This document shows, piece by piece, positions 21,160 through 32,090 of a stretch of 64,000 nt of DNA. The notes under the pieces are model-generated. The model worked only from the letters and a program-made list of their open reading frames with translations. It ran no database searches and was not told the DNA's origin. Numbering within the stretch: position 1 is the stretch's first letter; each line of letters opens with the position of its first letter. The position numbers were made by a program, and so were the translations under genes. Source of the DNA: Psychrobacter sp. JCM 18903 (lineage in GTDB: Bacteria > Pseudomonadota > Gammaproteobacteria > Pseudomonadales > Moraxellaceae). The stretch lies in contig NZ_BAWJ01000002.1 in NCBI RefSeq assembly GCF_000586475.1, positions 186,001 to 250,000 on the forward strand, read 5' to 3'.

Positions 21160-22263
21160 ATGCCAAATGAAGCAGACAACTACGTTGATAGCTCATTTAA
21201 TAGCGAAAAAGTACTTATCGTAAACGTGGCAGTTGCAGTCATTCATCATAAAGCCCAATATTTACTTGGCTTTAGAAACGCCGCCCAGCATCAAGGCAAC
21301 CGCTATGAATTTGTAGGTGGCAAAATAGAAACCAATGAAAACGCCGAGCAGGCATTAATTCGGGAAGTCGCTGAAGAGACAGGCATTGAAATTTGTGACA
21401 ATACGATGGTCAAGCTTGGACGTCTGCATCATGATTATGGTGATAAGCAGGTCAGTTTACAGATTTATAAGGTTGAGCTGACCGCGCAGCAGTATGAGCA
21501 GCATAAGCATCGCCAATATGGGCTAGAAGGTCAGGCGCTAACGTGGGTAAATAAGTCAGATTTATTAGCAGGAAAGTATCATTTACCCGCTGCTAACCAG
21601 ACGATTCTCGAATGGTTGAGTGTGCCAACAACGATAGCAATTACCTATCCATTGACGCATTTTGATGCCTCACCTGATCCAATGGCCGCATGGCTGACTT
21701 TTCATCAAAACAAGCTAACAGCCAATGCTTGGGTATATATTCGAATAAAGGCAGCTGGCTCAGAAAGTATAGCAGCGCAGTTGATGCATATGCGTCCAGA
21801 TATTAAGGCGATTGTCCCTTGTGATGTCAATGGACAGACCCTAACCACTGAAGCGCCGCTAGCAATGAAAGACACAACCATTGCCAATTCAATCGTTGCC
21901 AATCATCTGTCTCATACCGCATTGTTACAATGGTCGAAGGATACACAAGATAGAGTGCTGTCTAAAAATTATCCGTTAATAGTCAGTTGTCATGATGCCG
22001 CCAGTATTGATGCTGCCAATAAACTGGCTCATGCTCGGTTACAACAGCAATTATCGCCCGTCATTGGCGCCTTTTTGTCTCCTGTACTAGTCACCCATAC
22101 ACATCCTGATACTGTGCCACTTGGTTGGGAATCATGGTCAGCATTGGCACAATTGGCTGATATGCCGATTATCGGTTTGGGTGGTTTATCACCTGTGATG
22201 ATTGATCAAGTATTAGAGCATGGTGGTATCAGTGTTGCTGGTATTCGACAGTTCTTTGAATAG
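21160..22263 (+). CDS. mutT: Nudix hydrolase (MutT-type) fused to a ThiE-like domain
   Basis: A 367-residue two-domain protein. Residues about 10-145 are a Nudix domain with a complete Nudix box, starting GGKIETNENAEQALIREVAE and followed by ETGIEI. MutT-type enzymes remove 8-oxo-dGTP from the nucleotide pool. Residues about 160-367 resemble thiamine-phosphate synthase (TIM-barrel end GGLSPVMIDQVLEHGGISVAG), as in several Pseudomonas/Moraxellaceae MutT proteins. The key phosphate-binding and catalytic ThiE residues cannot all be found, so the second domain may have a different role. AAAGGAG is placed 7 bases before the ATG. Nearby genes give no functional hint. Confidence 0.85.
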   Translation: MPNEADNYVDSSFNSEKVLIVNVAVAVIHHKAQYLLGFRNAAQHQGNRYEFVGGKIETNENAEQALIREVAEETGIEICDNTMVKLGRLHHDYGDKQVSLQIYKVELTAQQYEQHKHRQYGLEGQALTWVNKSDLLAGKYHLPAANQTILEWLSVPTTIAITYPLTHFDASPDPMAAWLTFHQNKLTANAWVYIRIKAAGSESIAAQLMHMRPDIKAIVPCDVNGQTLTTEAPLAMKDTTIANSIVANHLSHTALLQWSKDTQDRVLSKNYPLIVSCHDAASIDAANKLAHARLQQQLSPVIGAFLSPVLVTHTHPDTVPLGWESWSALAQLADMPIIGLGGLSPVMIDQVLEHGGISVAGIRQFFE

Positions 22264-22703
22264 TAAAAAACTAATAGAAGGAGTGTTGGCACCAATGCTG
22301 ACCAGTTCTGAACCAGAATTGCCATTAATTGGCATCTATCAGGGCAAATAATTGATTTTTAATATATTTATCCAATCAGTAACTATGTGTTTATTCGGTA
22401 TTTATTCTACTGCATAAACGCATAGTTACTTACAAACCGTTGCTTTTTCCTACATTGCGACACTGTTTTAATAGTCGAGCTGCCATTAATATATATCACC
22501 TAACCAAAGAGTACTTACTCTATATTCTCATAAGCGAATTGCTTATCAACATATCTCTTAACTGCTCTCATAATATTTGGTTTTTACAGCGCCAGCTTTT
22601 ACATTCAATATATTTTTAAAAGTTGAAGACCCACAGAAGATGAGAGTACATATGGGGCATATAAGAAGAATAGTTAACAGTCACTATCAATAATGGTACC
22701 TCT
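22264..22703. other. Intergenic region with a 17-bp inverted repeat
   Basis: About 440 bp after mutT. It contains an inverted repeat, AGTAACTATGTGTTTAT (22378-22394) and ATAAACGCATAGTTACT (22414-22430), with one mismatch and a 19-base loop. No T-run follows, so it is a weak terminator candidate. No protein or RNA gene was recognised. Confidence 0.5.
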
Positions 22704-23199
22704 ATGAAAACCAATAAGTTACCTCAATCAGCATGGTCTGATACAAAGGAAGCTGGTTCTCAATCTAAGCAGACTACCCAGTCGCGCCACTATCATCTGA
22801 ATGAGGATAGTACACGGCAGACAGGTAACGCCAGCAACGATGCTAGCTACAACCATGATAATCTAAATGACCAATATTCTACCCATTTGGCAAAAAAAAA
22901 CGTCTTCGCAAGATCACTATTTTGGATATAAAAGCGCCGATAAGAGCCTTGTACAGGCAAAAGAGTCTGCTATGATTAACAGCAACAATAACAAAGACGG
23001 CGATTCAAAACATAGCGAAAGCAATGATTTCGTTAGTGATTACTGTACCAAGAATAGTGGTCACTGCACTAACGATTATAAATGGTCACAAGAGTTGAGC
23101 GAAAAAGAATATGGACAGAACCACCATTCAAAGCAAAATGCTGATTCATCATCAACCTCTACTTACTCATCATACAAAGAAATACCGGAGCGTATATTT
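22704..23199 (+). other. Open, hydrophilic stretch ahead of the lipocalin, interrupted at an A9 tract
   Basis: Starting at ATG 22704 the frame is open to 22931, and a second frame from 22867 continues without a stop into the lipocalin. The two join if the nine-A run at 22892-22900 had eight bases (or eleven). The joined text would be about 165 residues rich in Ser, Asn, Asp, Gln and His, with no hydrophobic segment, ending just before the lipocalin start at 23200. The ribosome site for 22704 is poor. It may be a real N-terminal extension, a separate small gene or chance coding. Confidence 0.4.
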
Positions 23200-23883
23200 A
23201 TGAATGGACTTATCAAGCATACGGGTATAGCCCTAGCTATTATCATACCATTAGCCGCATTTTCAGCGTATGCGGCGACGCCACCGGTTAATGCTACAGC
23301 TGATATAACTGCTAACGCCACTACCGATAGAACCACCACAGAGACGTTGTCAATTAAGCCAAGCGCCATCATTCATAAGTCTGCAAGTACACCGACCACA
23401 GTGGATAGCGTTGATCTAAAAAAGTATGCAGGAACATGGTATGAGATAGGTCGTTTGCCCATGTATTTTCAGCGCAATTGTGCCAGTGATGTCACCGCCA
23501 ATTATACGGAAAAAACCGACGGTTCAGGTATCATAGTCACTAATAAATGCGTACAGAAAGACGGTTCTGGTATTACTTCTGAGGGTATCGCTAAGCCTGT
23601 TGATGAGTCAGGCAGCAAGTTAAAGGTCACATTTTTACCATCGTGGATTCGTTGGTTGCCAGTTGGTCGTGCCGACTATTGGGTACTAGCACGTGATGCT
23701 GATTACAAGACTGCTTTAGTAGGAACACCTGATAAAAAACATTTATGGTTATTGGCGCGTTCGCCAAACGTCACTCAAGAAACCTATGCCAAATATCGTC
23801 AAATCGCTCAACAGCAAGGCTATGACTTAAAAGAATTTAAGTTAACCTCGCAGACCAATCAAACGGTTAGCCTCGTTCCATAA
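23200..23883 (+). CDS. Lipocalin (Blc-type) with signal peptide
   Basis: A 227-residue form starting at ATG 23200, chosen because CGGAG is 9 bases upstream and a Sec signal peptide begins at once (TGIALAIIIPLAAFSAYA). The frame is in fact open further upstream to 22867. A Thr/Ala-rich linker precedes the lipocalin core: VDLKKYAGTWYEIGRLPMYF carries the GxW motif, with CASDVTANYTE, YWVLARDADYKTALVGTPD and the C-terminal LWLLARSP. No lipobox cysteine is seen, so it is probably periplasmic rather than lipid-anchored like E. coli Blc. The family binds lipids or lysophospholipids and is linked to membrane stress. A terminator follows. Confidence 0.85.
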   Translation: MNGLIKHTGIALAIIIPLAAFSAYAATPPVNATADITANATTDRTTTETLSIKPSAIIHKSASTPTTVDSVDLKKYAGTWYEIGRLPMYFQRNCASDVTANYTEKTDGSGIIVTNKCVQKDGSGITSEGIAKPVDESGSKLKVTFLPSWIRWLPVGRADYWVLARDADYKTALVGTPDKKHLWLLARSPNVTQETYAKYRQIAQQQGYDLKEFKLTSQTNQTVSLVP

Positions 23884-23961
23884 CAAGCATCACTTACTAG
23901 ATACTGGGTTAAATAGTAGTGTTACTTCATCGTCCACTATTTGATACTGGCAATAATGAAC

Positions 23962-23993
23962 AATAAGGCAGCATAATTGGCTGCCTTTATTTT
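23962..23993 (+). terminator. Terminator after the lipocalin gene
   Basis: AAGGCAGC / GCTGCCTT stem with a 7-base loop and a T-rich tail, 80 bp after the stop. The remainder of the gap to gap (about 240 bp) shows no further feature. Confidence 0.75.
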
Positions 23994-24231
23994 CATAATA
24001 GCCTGCATAACTCAATAAAATGCTTTATAAGCGCTAGCAGATCGGTTATCACTGGCAAAATAGGCCGTTTTAGGCTAAAATCTAGGCGATCTCAATACTC
24101 TATATCAATAACTGACACCAATATCGTGCGGTTGCCATACTAGAGTGATTGCGTAGACCACACATAATCTATCTAATCTGTATTCTCTATCATTTACTGA
24201 TCACACATTACTGACCATAAGGATGTTTCTC

Positions 24232-25668
24232 GTGAGCAACGCTGATACCTTACGCCAATTACATCAAGACCACTTAAGCAACTACAACAATCAAGAACAA
24301 CAAGCGATTGAGCTGATGGGGCTATTGAATAAGCTCTATAATGAGCAAGACGTACAAGTGACCTTGTTCGGTGATACGTTAAATACGACGTCAGTTGGTC
24401 AAATATTGGCATTGCATCAAAAAGTAGCCTTGCGTAACCAAGACGCTAAATCTATTGATATCGCTGACACTCTAGCCATGGTTAAAGCGCTAGCGGCTAA
24501 TGATAAGCTTCAGTCTGCACAGGTTGATGTTGGTCAGTTAATCGCTAATGACAGTGATTTACAAGCAGCACTTCAAGCCGTTAATAGTGATGACACTACG
24601 GTTAATCCGGCGACTGATGTCGTGCTATACGGTTTTGGTCGTATCGGTCGTATTTTAACTCGTCTGCTATTATCACAAGCGTCAAGTGCTAAAGGTATGC
24701 AGTTAAAAGCCATCGTTGTACGTCCTGCGGCATCTGGCGATTTGGCCAAGCGCGCCTCATTGCTAGAGCGTGATTCGATTCATGGTAGCTTTGCTGGTGG
24801 CGTGGTGGTTGATGATGAAAACAACGGCTTGATTATCAATGGTCGCTTTGTTCAGGTTATCTACGCTAAAGATCCAAGCGAGATTGATTATACGGCTTAC
24901 GGTATTAATGATGCGTTAGTGATTGACAATACGGGCATTTGGAAAGATGAAGCGGGTCTTGGGAAGCATTTGCAATCGACTGGTGTGAAAAAAGTCCTAT
25001 TAACAGCCCCAGCTGGCGGTGAGATTAAAAACGTTGTTTATGGTGTAAATAACGAAACAGTCGGTGAAGATACCATCGTCAGTGCGGCGAGCTGTACCAC
25101 CAACGCAATCACCCCAACGTTAAAAGTATTGAACGATGAATACGGTATCGAAAACGGTCACGTTGAAACGATTCACTCATTCACTAACGATCAGAACTTG
25201 ATTGATAATTATCATAAAGCGGATCGCCGTGGTCGTAGTGCTGTATTGAATATGGTTATTACCAGTACGGGTGCGGCTAAAGCGGTTGGTAAAGCGCTGC
25301 CAGAGCTTAGTGGTAAACTAACGGGTAATGCCATCCGTGTACCAACGCCAAACGTCAGCTTAGCGATTTTAAATTTGAATCTTAAGTCAGCACCAGAAAA
25401 TGCTGATGCGTTAAACGAGTTTATGCGTAAAGTATCTAATAGCAGTCAGTGGCAAACACAAATTGCTTATACAGATTCTACTGAAGCGGTATCGACGGAT
25501 TTTGTTGGTGATACCCATGTAGGTATCGTTGATGCCCAAGCGACTATTTTGACCGACAATCATGCCATTGTTTATATCTGGTATGACAATGAAGTTGGCT
25601 ATAGTACGCAAGTATTACGTTTAGCCACACAAATGGCAGGCATCAGTTATACACAGATTCCAGCTTAA
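24232..25668 (+). CDS. gap: Glyceraldehyde-3-phosphate dehydrogenase with N-terminal extension
   Basis: 478 residues from the GTG at 24232, preferred over ATG 24223 because AAGGA lies 8 bases before the GTG but abuts the ATG. The first 125 residues form a helical extension; then come the NAD(P)-binding VVLYGFGRIGRILTRLLL, the catalytic cysteine in VSAASCTTNAITPTLKVL, and the C-terminal YDNEVGYSTQVLRLA. Ordinary GAPDH has about 335 residues; the longer form is typical of Pseudomonas and Moraxellaceae, where it is thought to work mainly in the gluconeogenic direction. The exact role of the extension is unknown. A stem-loop follows at 25785. Confidence 0.93.
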   Translation: MSNADTLRQLHQDHLSNYNNQEQQAIELMGLLNKLYNEQDVQVTLFGDTLNTTSVGQILALHQKVALRNQDAKSIDIADTLAMVKALAANDKLQSAQVDVGQLIANDSDLQAALQAVNSDDTTVNPATDVVLYGFGRIGRILTRLLLSQASSAKGMQLKAIVVRPAASGDLAKRASLLERDSIHGSFAGGVVVDDENNGLIINGRFVQVIYAKDPSEIDYTAYGINDALVIDNTGIWKDEAGLGKHLQSTGVKKVLLTAPAGGEIKNVVYGVNNETVGEDTIVSAASCTTNAITPTLKVLNDEYGIENGHVETIHSFTNDQNLIDNYHKADRRGRSAVLNMVITSTGAAKAVGKALPELSGKLTGNAIRVPTPNVSLAILNLNLKSAPENADALNEFMRKVSNSSQWQTQIAYTDSTEAVSTDFVGDTHVGIVDAQATILTDNHAIVYIWYDNEVGYSTQVLRLATQMAGISYTQIPA

Positions 25669-25784
25669 TACATTTGTACAGCAGTAGTGAGTTTTTAATA
25701 TTGAGGTACTCTTTATAAGAAAGTATTTCAATAGTCACTTTTAGCATGGACAAATAGATGTGATTTTTTAAGTTAATATATACC

Positions 25785-25818
25785 GCACCCGATAGTCCAA
25801 TTGGTTATCGGGTGTTAT
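25785..25818 (+). terminator. Stem-loop after gap
   Basis: CACCCGATA / TATCGGGTG stem with a loop of about 11 bases, then a weak T-run. A likely but not strong terminator. Confidence 0.6.
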
Positions 25819-25938
25819 TGTCATAAATAAAGCAATGATATATAGCAACATAGACGTAAGTCTCCTATTTTTTAAAAGATACCTATAGGCAAAAGAAGCA
25901 GTATATGACTGCTATTGAGTCTATAAACTAGAGTGTAA

Positions 25939-27171
<1,233 letters not shown>

Positions 27172-27250
27172 GCTAACAGGCTTGAGCTGATATACTTGAA
27201 TTTTTTAGATCAATCCCCGTAATCAATTCACATGAGAGACAGGAGTTTAT

Positions 27251-28423
27251 ATGGCAGGTGACATAGAAAACACGACCGAAGAAGCAAGGTTTATTAAACA
27301 AACTCGCAACTTTGATATTCAGCGCGTTATTGTCAAGATTGGCTCATCGTTGTTAACCAATAACGGTCGAGGGCTGGATCGAACTGCCATATACGAGTGG
27401 GCCAAACAGATTGCCAAGCTGCATAAGCAGGGCGTCGAAGTGCTATTGGTATCGTCAGGTGCTGTTGCTGAAGGTGTGGTACGAATGAACCTTGAGGAGC
27501 GACCGAAGAAATTAGCAGCACTACAGGCCTGTGCTTCTATTGGTCAAATGGGTTTGATTGAAACGTGGTGGTCAGCATTAATCCAACATGGTATTCAAAG
27601 CTCGCAGCTGCTACTGACGCATGATGATTTGTCTAATCGTAGCCGTTATCTCAATACGACGGGCGCGTTGACACAATTACTAGAGTGGCGCGTGCTACCA
27701 GTCATCAATGAAAACGATACCATTACCATTGATGAAATTAAATTTGGTGATAATGATACTTTGGGCGCGATGGCGGCGGCGATGGTCAATGCCGATTTAT
27801 ATATCATTTTAACCGATCAAGATGGGGTGTTTACGGATAATCCACGTGACAATCCTAATGCAAAAATGATTCGCCAAGAGCGTGCGATGGCGGATTACTT
27901 ATTTGATATTGCAGGGGATGGTGGCAAGCTTGGTCGCGGCGGTATGCTGACCAAAATTCGTGCTGGTCGTCTTGCTGCAATGGGTGGTTGTCCAACCGTT
28001 ATCGTGAGCGGTGCTATCGATGATGTTATCACTCGTGTGGTATCAGGCGAAGCGGTTGGTACTTTGTTGACCACCAATGATCAAGACAAAATCATTGCAC
28101 GCAAACAATGGCTTGCCGCACATTTGCGTATGTCAGGCACTCTAATAGTCGATGCAGGCGCAGCAAAAGCAGTAGTTGAGCATCACAAGAGCTTGCTACC
28201 GGTCGGTGTTGTGGAAGTACGCGGTGATTTCGATGAAGGTGACGTGGTTGAGGTGGTACACCAAGATACGGGCGAGCGTTTAGCAGTTGGACAAGTGAAC
28301 TTCTCCTCTCGTGATGCTTGCCGAGTCGCTCGCGAGCGTACTGAACAGTTTGATAGAATTCTTGGTAATAATGAAGAGCGTGTGGTCATGGTACACCGTG
28401 ATAATTTAGCGCTGACCATGTAG
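27251..28423 (+). CDS. proB: Glutamate 5-kinase
   Basis: 390 residues, complete. The N-terminal amino-acid kinase domain contains VIVKIGSSLLTNNG, LLVSSGAVAEGV, INENDTITIDEIKFGDND and the ATP-site segment GGMLTKIRAGRLAAMGGCPT. The C-terminal 100 residues form a PUA domain (VVEHHKSLLPVGVVEVRGDF). It makes gamma-glutamyl phosphate, the first step of proline synthesis, and is feedback-inhibited by proline in the family. A ribosome site (CAGGAG) lies before the ATG. There is no proA nearby. Confidence 0.96.
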   Translation: MAGDIENTTEEARFIKQTRNFDIQRVIVKIGSSLLTNNGRGLDRTAIYEWAKQIAKLHKQGVEVLLVSSGAVAEGVVRMNLEERPKKLAALQACASIGQMGLIETWWSALIQHGIQSSQLLLTHDDLSNRSRYLNTTGALTQLLEWRVLPVINENDTITIDEIKFGDNDTLGAMAAAMVNADLYIILTDQDGVFTDNPRDNPNAKMIRQERAMADYLFDIAGDGGKLGRGGMLTKIRAGRLAAMGGCPTVIVSGAIDDVITRVVSGEAVGTLLTTNDQDKIIARKQWLAAHLRMSGTLIVDAGAAKAVVEHHKSLLPVGVVEVRGDFDEGDVVEVVHQDTGERLAVGQVNFSSRDACRVARERTEQFDRILGNNEERVVMVHRDNLALTM

Positions 28424-28664
28424 ACCATTCATGGTATTCATCTAATTTCAAATATGAGCACGATATTATTGATTAAAGACTAACGGCAAATGACGCTCTA
28501 AAAAACACAAATACTTTTAATGATTACTGTTTTTATGATTGTTAACACGAGAGATATTAACCAATAAATTGTTATTAACTAATATCTCATTATTTGTGGC
28601 TTTTCGTAATAGAGTGTCGCTATCTGAACGTTTTAATATTCTTTTATTCAACTTATTTTATCCA

Positions 28665-28698
28665 GCACCGTATTCATTGATAATTATGAATGCGGTGT
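28665..28698 (+). promoter_or_regulatory. Stem-loop in the hemE leader
   Basis: GCACCGTATTCAT / ATGAATGCGGTGT arms (one G-T pair) around an 8-base loop, ending 19 bp before the hemE start and 6 bp before its ribosome site. A T-rich stretch follows, so it may be the terminator of proB, a leader attenuator or a structure affecting translation. Confidence 0.5.
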
Positions 28699-28716
28699 TG
28701 TTTTGGAGATTTGTAC

Positions 28717-29852
28717 ATGAGTGCTTCAGACAATAGTAACTCGATCCAGCAAGAATTTGCGCCTTTAAAGAACGATAGATTATTACGGGCATTACGCTTT
28801 GAATCAATAGACACCACACCAGTCTGGATGATGCGTCAAGCAGGTCGTTATTTACCAGAATATAAAGCCACTCGTGCGGAAGCGGGCGACTTTATGAGCT
28901 GTGCAAAGATACGGACCGCGCCACTGAAGTTACTTTACAGCCACTACGCCGTTATGATTTAGATGCCGCTATCTTATTTAGTGATATTTTGACCATACCT
29001 GACGCTATGGGTCTAGGCTTATACTTTGAGGCGGGTGAAGGTCCTAAGTTTAAACATCCTATTCGTACACAAGCAGATTTAGATAGATTGCCAGTACTGG
29101 AACCCAATGACTCTCTTGATTATGTCATGCGTGCAGTGACTAGCATCCGAAAAGCATTGAATGGTCAAGTGCCTTTATTTGGTTTCTCTGGTAGTCCATG
29201 GACATTGGCTACCTACATGATCGAAGGCGGCAGCTCAAAAGACTATCGTTATACTAAAGGCTTTTTGTATAGCAACCCTGATTTTTTGCATCAATTATTA
29301 GATAAATTAGCCACTTCTGTCATTGATTATCTAGATGCACAAGTGGTCGCTGGTGCTCAAATTTTACAGATTTTTGATAGTTGGGGTGGGGCGCTTGGTC
29401 ATCGTCAGTTTATCGATTTTTCTCATGCTTATAATAAGCGTATCGTCGCTGAATTAAAAGTACGCCATCCGCAAATACCAGTGGTATTATTTACCAAAGG
29501 CGGTGGGTTATGGTTGGATGTGCAAGCAGATAGTCAAGCTGATGTTTTAGGGTTAGATTGGACGATGCCCATTGATCGTGCACGCCAAGTATTGGCTGAA
29601 AGTCAGCGTCAATTGACCAAACAGCATAAAAAACTACAGAGTAGTAAAGCCATTCAAGGCAATTTGGATCCAGCAACATTGTATGGTTCACCTGCGACGA
29701 TTCGTGCTGAAGTAAATGCAATGCTTGATAGTGCTTATGCAAGCGGCGAAAAAACGGGTTATATAGCAAACTTAGGTCATGGTATTACGCAATGGGTCAA
29801 TCCTGACAATGCCAAAGTATTTATCGATGCGGTGCACGATTATAAAATCTAA
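28717..29852 (+). CDS. hemE: Uroporphyrinogen decarboxylase (one apparent frameshift)
   Basis: Joined length is 378 residues after restoring one C near 28899 (CC read as C). Family motifs are intact on both sides: [19 protein letters not shown] near residue 40 and, after the join, a restored RATEVTLQP, then [27 protein letters not shown] and [10 protein letters not shown]. It decarboxylates uroporphyrinogen III to coproporphyrinogen III in haem synthesis. GGAG lies 8 bases before the ATG. The N-terminal extension of about 25 residues ([14 protein letters not shown]) is a little longer than usual. Because the enzyme is essential, the break is very probably a reading error. Confidence 0.93.
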
Positions 29853-29962
29853 AGCCGCTAGAATCTAAAAATGACAAAGTTCAGGCATATAAGCGAGCTT
29901 TCTATCTAAGATTTGTTTAACAAACACTGATATTTACCAAGTAAAATAAAAAGGAATATCTT

Positions 29963-31029
29963 ATGATTTCAGCAGCGATTGTTGGTGGTACAGGTTATAC
30001 GGGTATTGAGCTGATTCGCTTGTTATCTGCGCATCCTGAAGTATCTATTGATTTGCTAACCTCGCGTAGCGAAGCTGGTACACGCGCTGATGAGATATTT
30101 CCAAGCTTACGCGGTATATCAGATATTGTCTTTAGCGACTTGGGCGATGAGACGCTTGCAACGCTGCAAAAGTGTGATGTGGTCTTTTTTGCCACGCCAC
30201 ATGGCGTAGCGATGAAGCAAGCAGAGGCGCTAACGCAAGCCGGTGTGAAAGTCATTGATTTGGCTGCTGATTTTCGTTTGCAGTCACTGTCCGATTTTGA
30301 GCACTGGTATCAGCAGTCGCATGCTTGTCCTGAGCTATTAAAGACAGCTGTCTATGGTTTACCTGAAGTCAATCGCGATAAACTTGCCACTGCTTTAGTC
30401 GTCGGTAATCCGGGTTGTTATCCGACCACTGCTATTTTGGGTTTGAAACCAATAATCGATATGCAAAATAAGCAAGCAGAGAGATTGGTGGAATCACGCA
30501 TCGTTATCGATGCAAAGTCTGGTGTTTCTGGCGCTGGTCGCCAAGCTTCACTTGCGCTTAATTATGCTGAAACTACTGATAACTTTAAAGCTTATAGTGT
30601 CGAAGGGCATCGTCACCTGCCGAGATTGAGCAAGGCGTGGCGCAGTTATTAGACAGCCAGTTCACCCATCGCATTCGTTTTTTACCGCATCTTGTGCCGA
30701 TGATACGTGGCATGCTGAGCTCTATTCATCTTGAGCTGACGGATGCGGGTGCTGCTATTGATTGGCAGCAGATATTTGAAACATGCTATGAATCAGAAGC
30801 GTTTATTGATGTCATGCCAAAAGGTATTTATCCAGATACCCGTAGTGTCCGCGCCAGCAACCGTTTACGCATTGCTGTGCATCAAGACAATGAACGTGCT
30901 GAATTAACAGTGATTGTCGTACAAGACAATTTGGTAAAAGGCGCAGCAGGACAAGCGGTACAAAATATGAATGTCATGTTCGGATTCGATGAAACAATGG
31001 GTCTAAACTTTGCACCTATTGTTCCGTAG
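29963..31029 (+). CDS. argC: N-acetyl-gamma-glutamyl-phosphate reductase (one apparent frameshift)
   Basis: Joined length is 355 residues after restoring one base near 30622 (GG read as G). The Rossmann motif [15 protein letters not shown] is at the N-terminus. The catalytic cysteine is in [25 protein letters not shown] follows, and GHRHLPEIEQG is recreated at the join. The C-terminal part has [12 protein letters not shown]. It reduces N-acetylglutamyl phosphate to the semialdehyde in arginine synthesis. AAAAGGA precedes the ATG. No other arg gene is in the window. Confidence 0.94.
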
Positions 31030-31130
31030 CAGATGTTTAGCTGTGGTCAAATCATTCACATTTATGGTGCTAGGTATTGATTATAAATTCCGCTATAATA
31101 TTGCCATTACTGTTAAGAGATATTGTCTAA

Positions 31131-31997
31131 ATGCGTGTCAAGCTTGTACGACGCTTTTGCTCACAGCCCGCACTTTCATCGTGCAAAGACTCTGATTTGT
31201 ATCATTTAGAGCGTAGTCCGCATTCTCTTAAAACCAATGCTAGTTCAGTAACTAAGGTAGGTGGTACCCAACAAGGGGCATCCACATTGGTGTTGGCTCT
31301 CTTTGTCGTTGTCATATTGGTGACTGCCATTGTTGGATTGATATTCGGTCATAAATTAGGATATCAGCGTGGCTTTCATTCTATGCAAACTGAAACCAAG
31401 CAAGCGATGATCAATAGCACTGAGGCAACAGAAGCGCTTGAAGATTTACGTCTTAGTCATAAAATAGCGGCCAATCAAGCGGCTACTGCTAAGCAAGAGC
31501 TGGCGATTAGCTTGGCTAATATCAAAGAGTTGCGTGAAAACCAGCAAGAATTAACGGTTGAGAATAGACAAGTCTCTCAACTGAATGAATTATATGCTGA
31601 TGTCCTTCGTGACAAAGGCGGCATGCCTTTACAGGTAATAGCAGCAAAGATTGAGCCATTACCTGAAAATGCCTTTGAATATGGTTTCGATATAGGCATG
31701 CTTGCTAGCGATGGCAAAGCCAAACGCCTAAAGCCAACGTTGACGTTGCTCAATGACGATGATTTTGTAGAGGTGCCGCTAGATCTTCCAGTTTATACTA
31801 TTGAAGGTATCGTTCGTATTCGTGGTCGTTTCATGATGCCATCAGGCTTTAAACCGTTACAAGTCAAACTCAGCTTACAAGCTGGCGGGCAACAAGTGGA
31901 GCAGCTCTATGATTGGAAGCTTGGCGAGCGAGTTGATAATATGCCGCTATCACTTTTAGATTTACCTGAAGTCGACGAAAGTCCGATTGAGCCTTAA
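31131..31997 (+). CDS. Single-pass membrane protein with coiled coil (DUF6776-like)
   Basis: 288 residues. A basic N-terminal segment of about 55 residues is followed by one membrane helix (STLVLALFVVVILVTAIVGL), a coiled coil of about 90 residues (EATEALEDLRLSHKIAANQA, ELAISLANIKELRENQQEL) and a C-terminal beta-rich domain (YGFDIGMLASDGKAKRLKPT). The order of parts and its position after argC resemble the DUF6776 proteins of other gammaproteobacteria, where it is found near erpA and a bactofilin; those two are absent here. I infer an envelope protein facing the periplasm. Function unknown. Confidence 0.65.
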   Translation: MRVKLVRRFCSQPALSSCKDSDLYHLERSPHSLKTNASSVTKVGGTQQGASTLVLALFVVVILVTAIVGLIFGHKLGYQRGFHSMQTETKQAMINSTEATEALEDLRLSHKIAANQAATAKQELAISLANIKELRENQQELTVENRQVSQLNELYADVLRDKGGMPLQVIAAKIEPLPENAFEYGFDIGMLASDGKAKRLKPTLTLLNDDDFVEVPLDLPVYTIEGIVRIRGRFMMPSGFKPLQVKLSLQAGGQQVEQLYDWKLGERVDNMPLSLLDLPEVDESPIEP

Positions 31998-32090
31998 TCT
32001 ATTCATATTTAAGAGCGCTATAATAAGCATTGCGTTTGCCAACCTCTGCTAGCACCCTTTATTTTGTTATAAATATAACCATTAATTTGT

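Noticed and set aside
22892-22900. Programmed ribosomal frameshift at A9 before the lipocalin
   Set aside because: No stimulatory structure or internal Shine-Dalgarno at the right distance, and the direction needed is +1, not the usual -1 of A-runs. Kept only as an open question.
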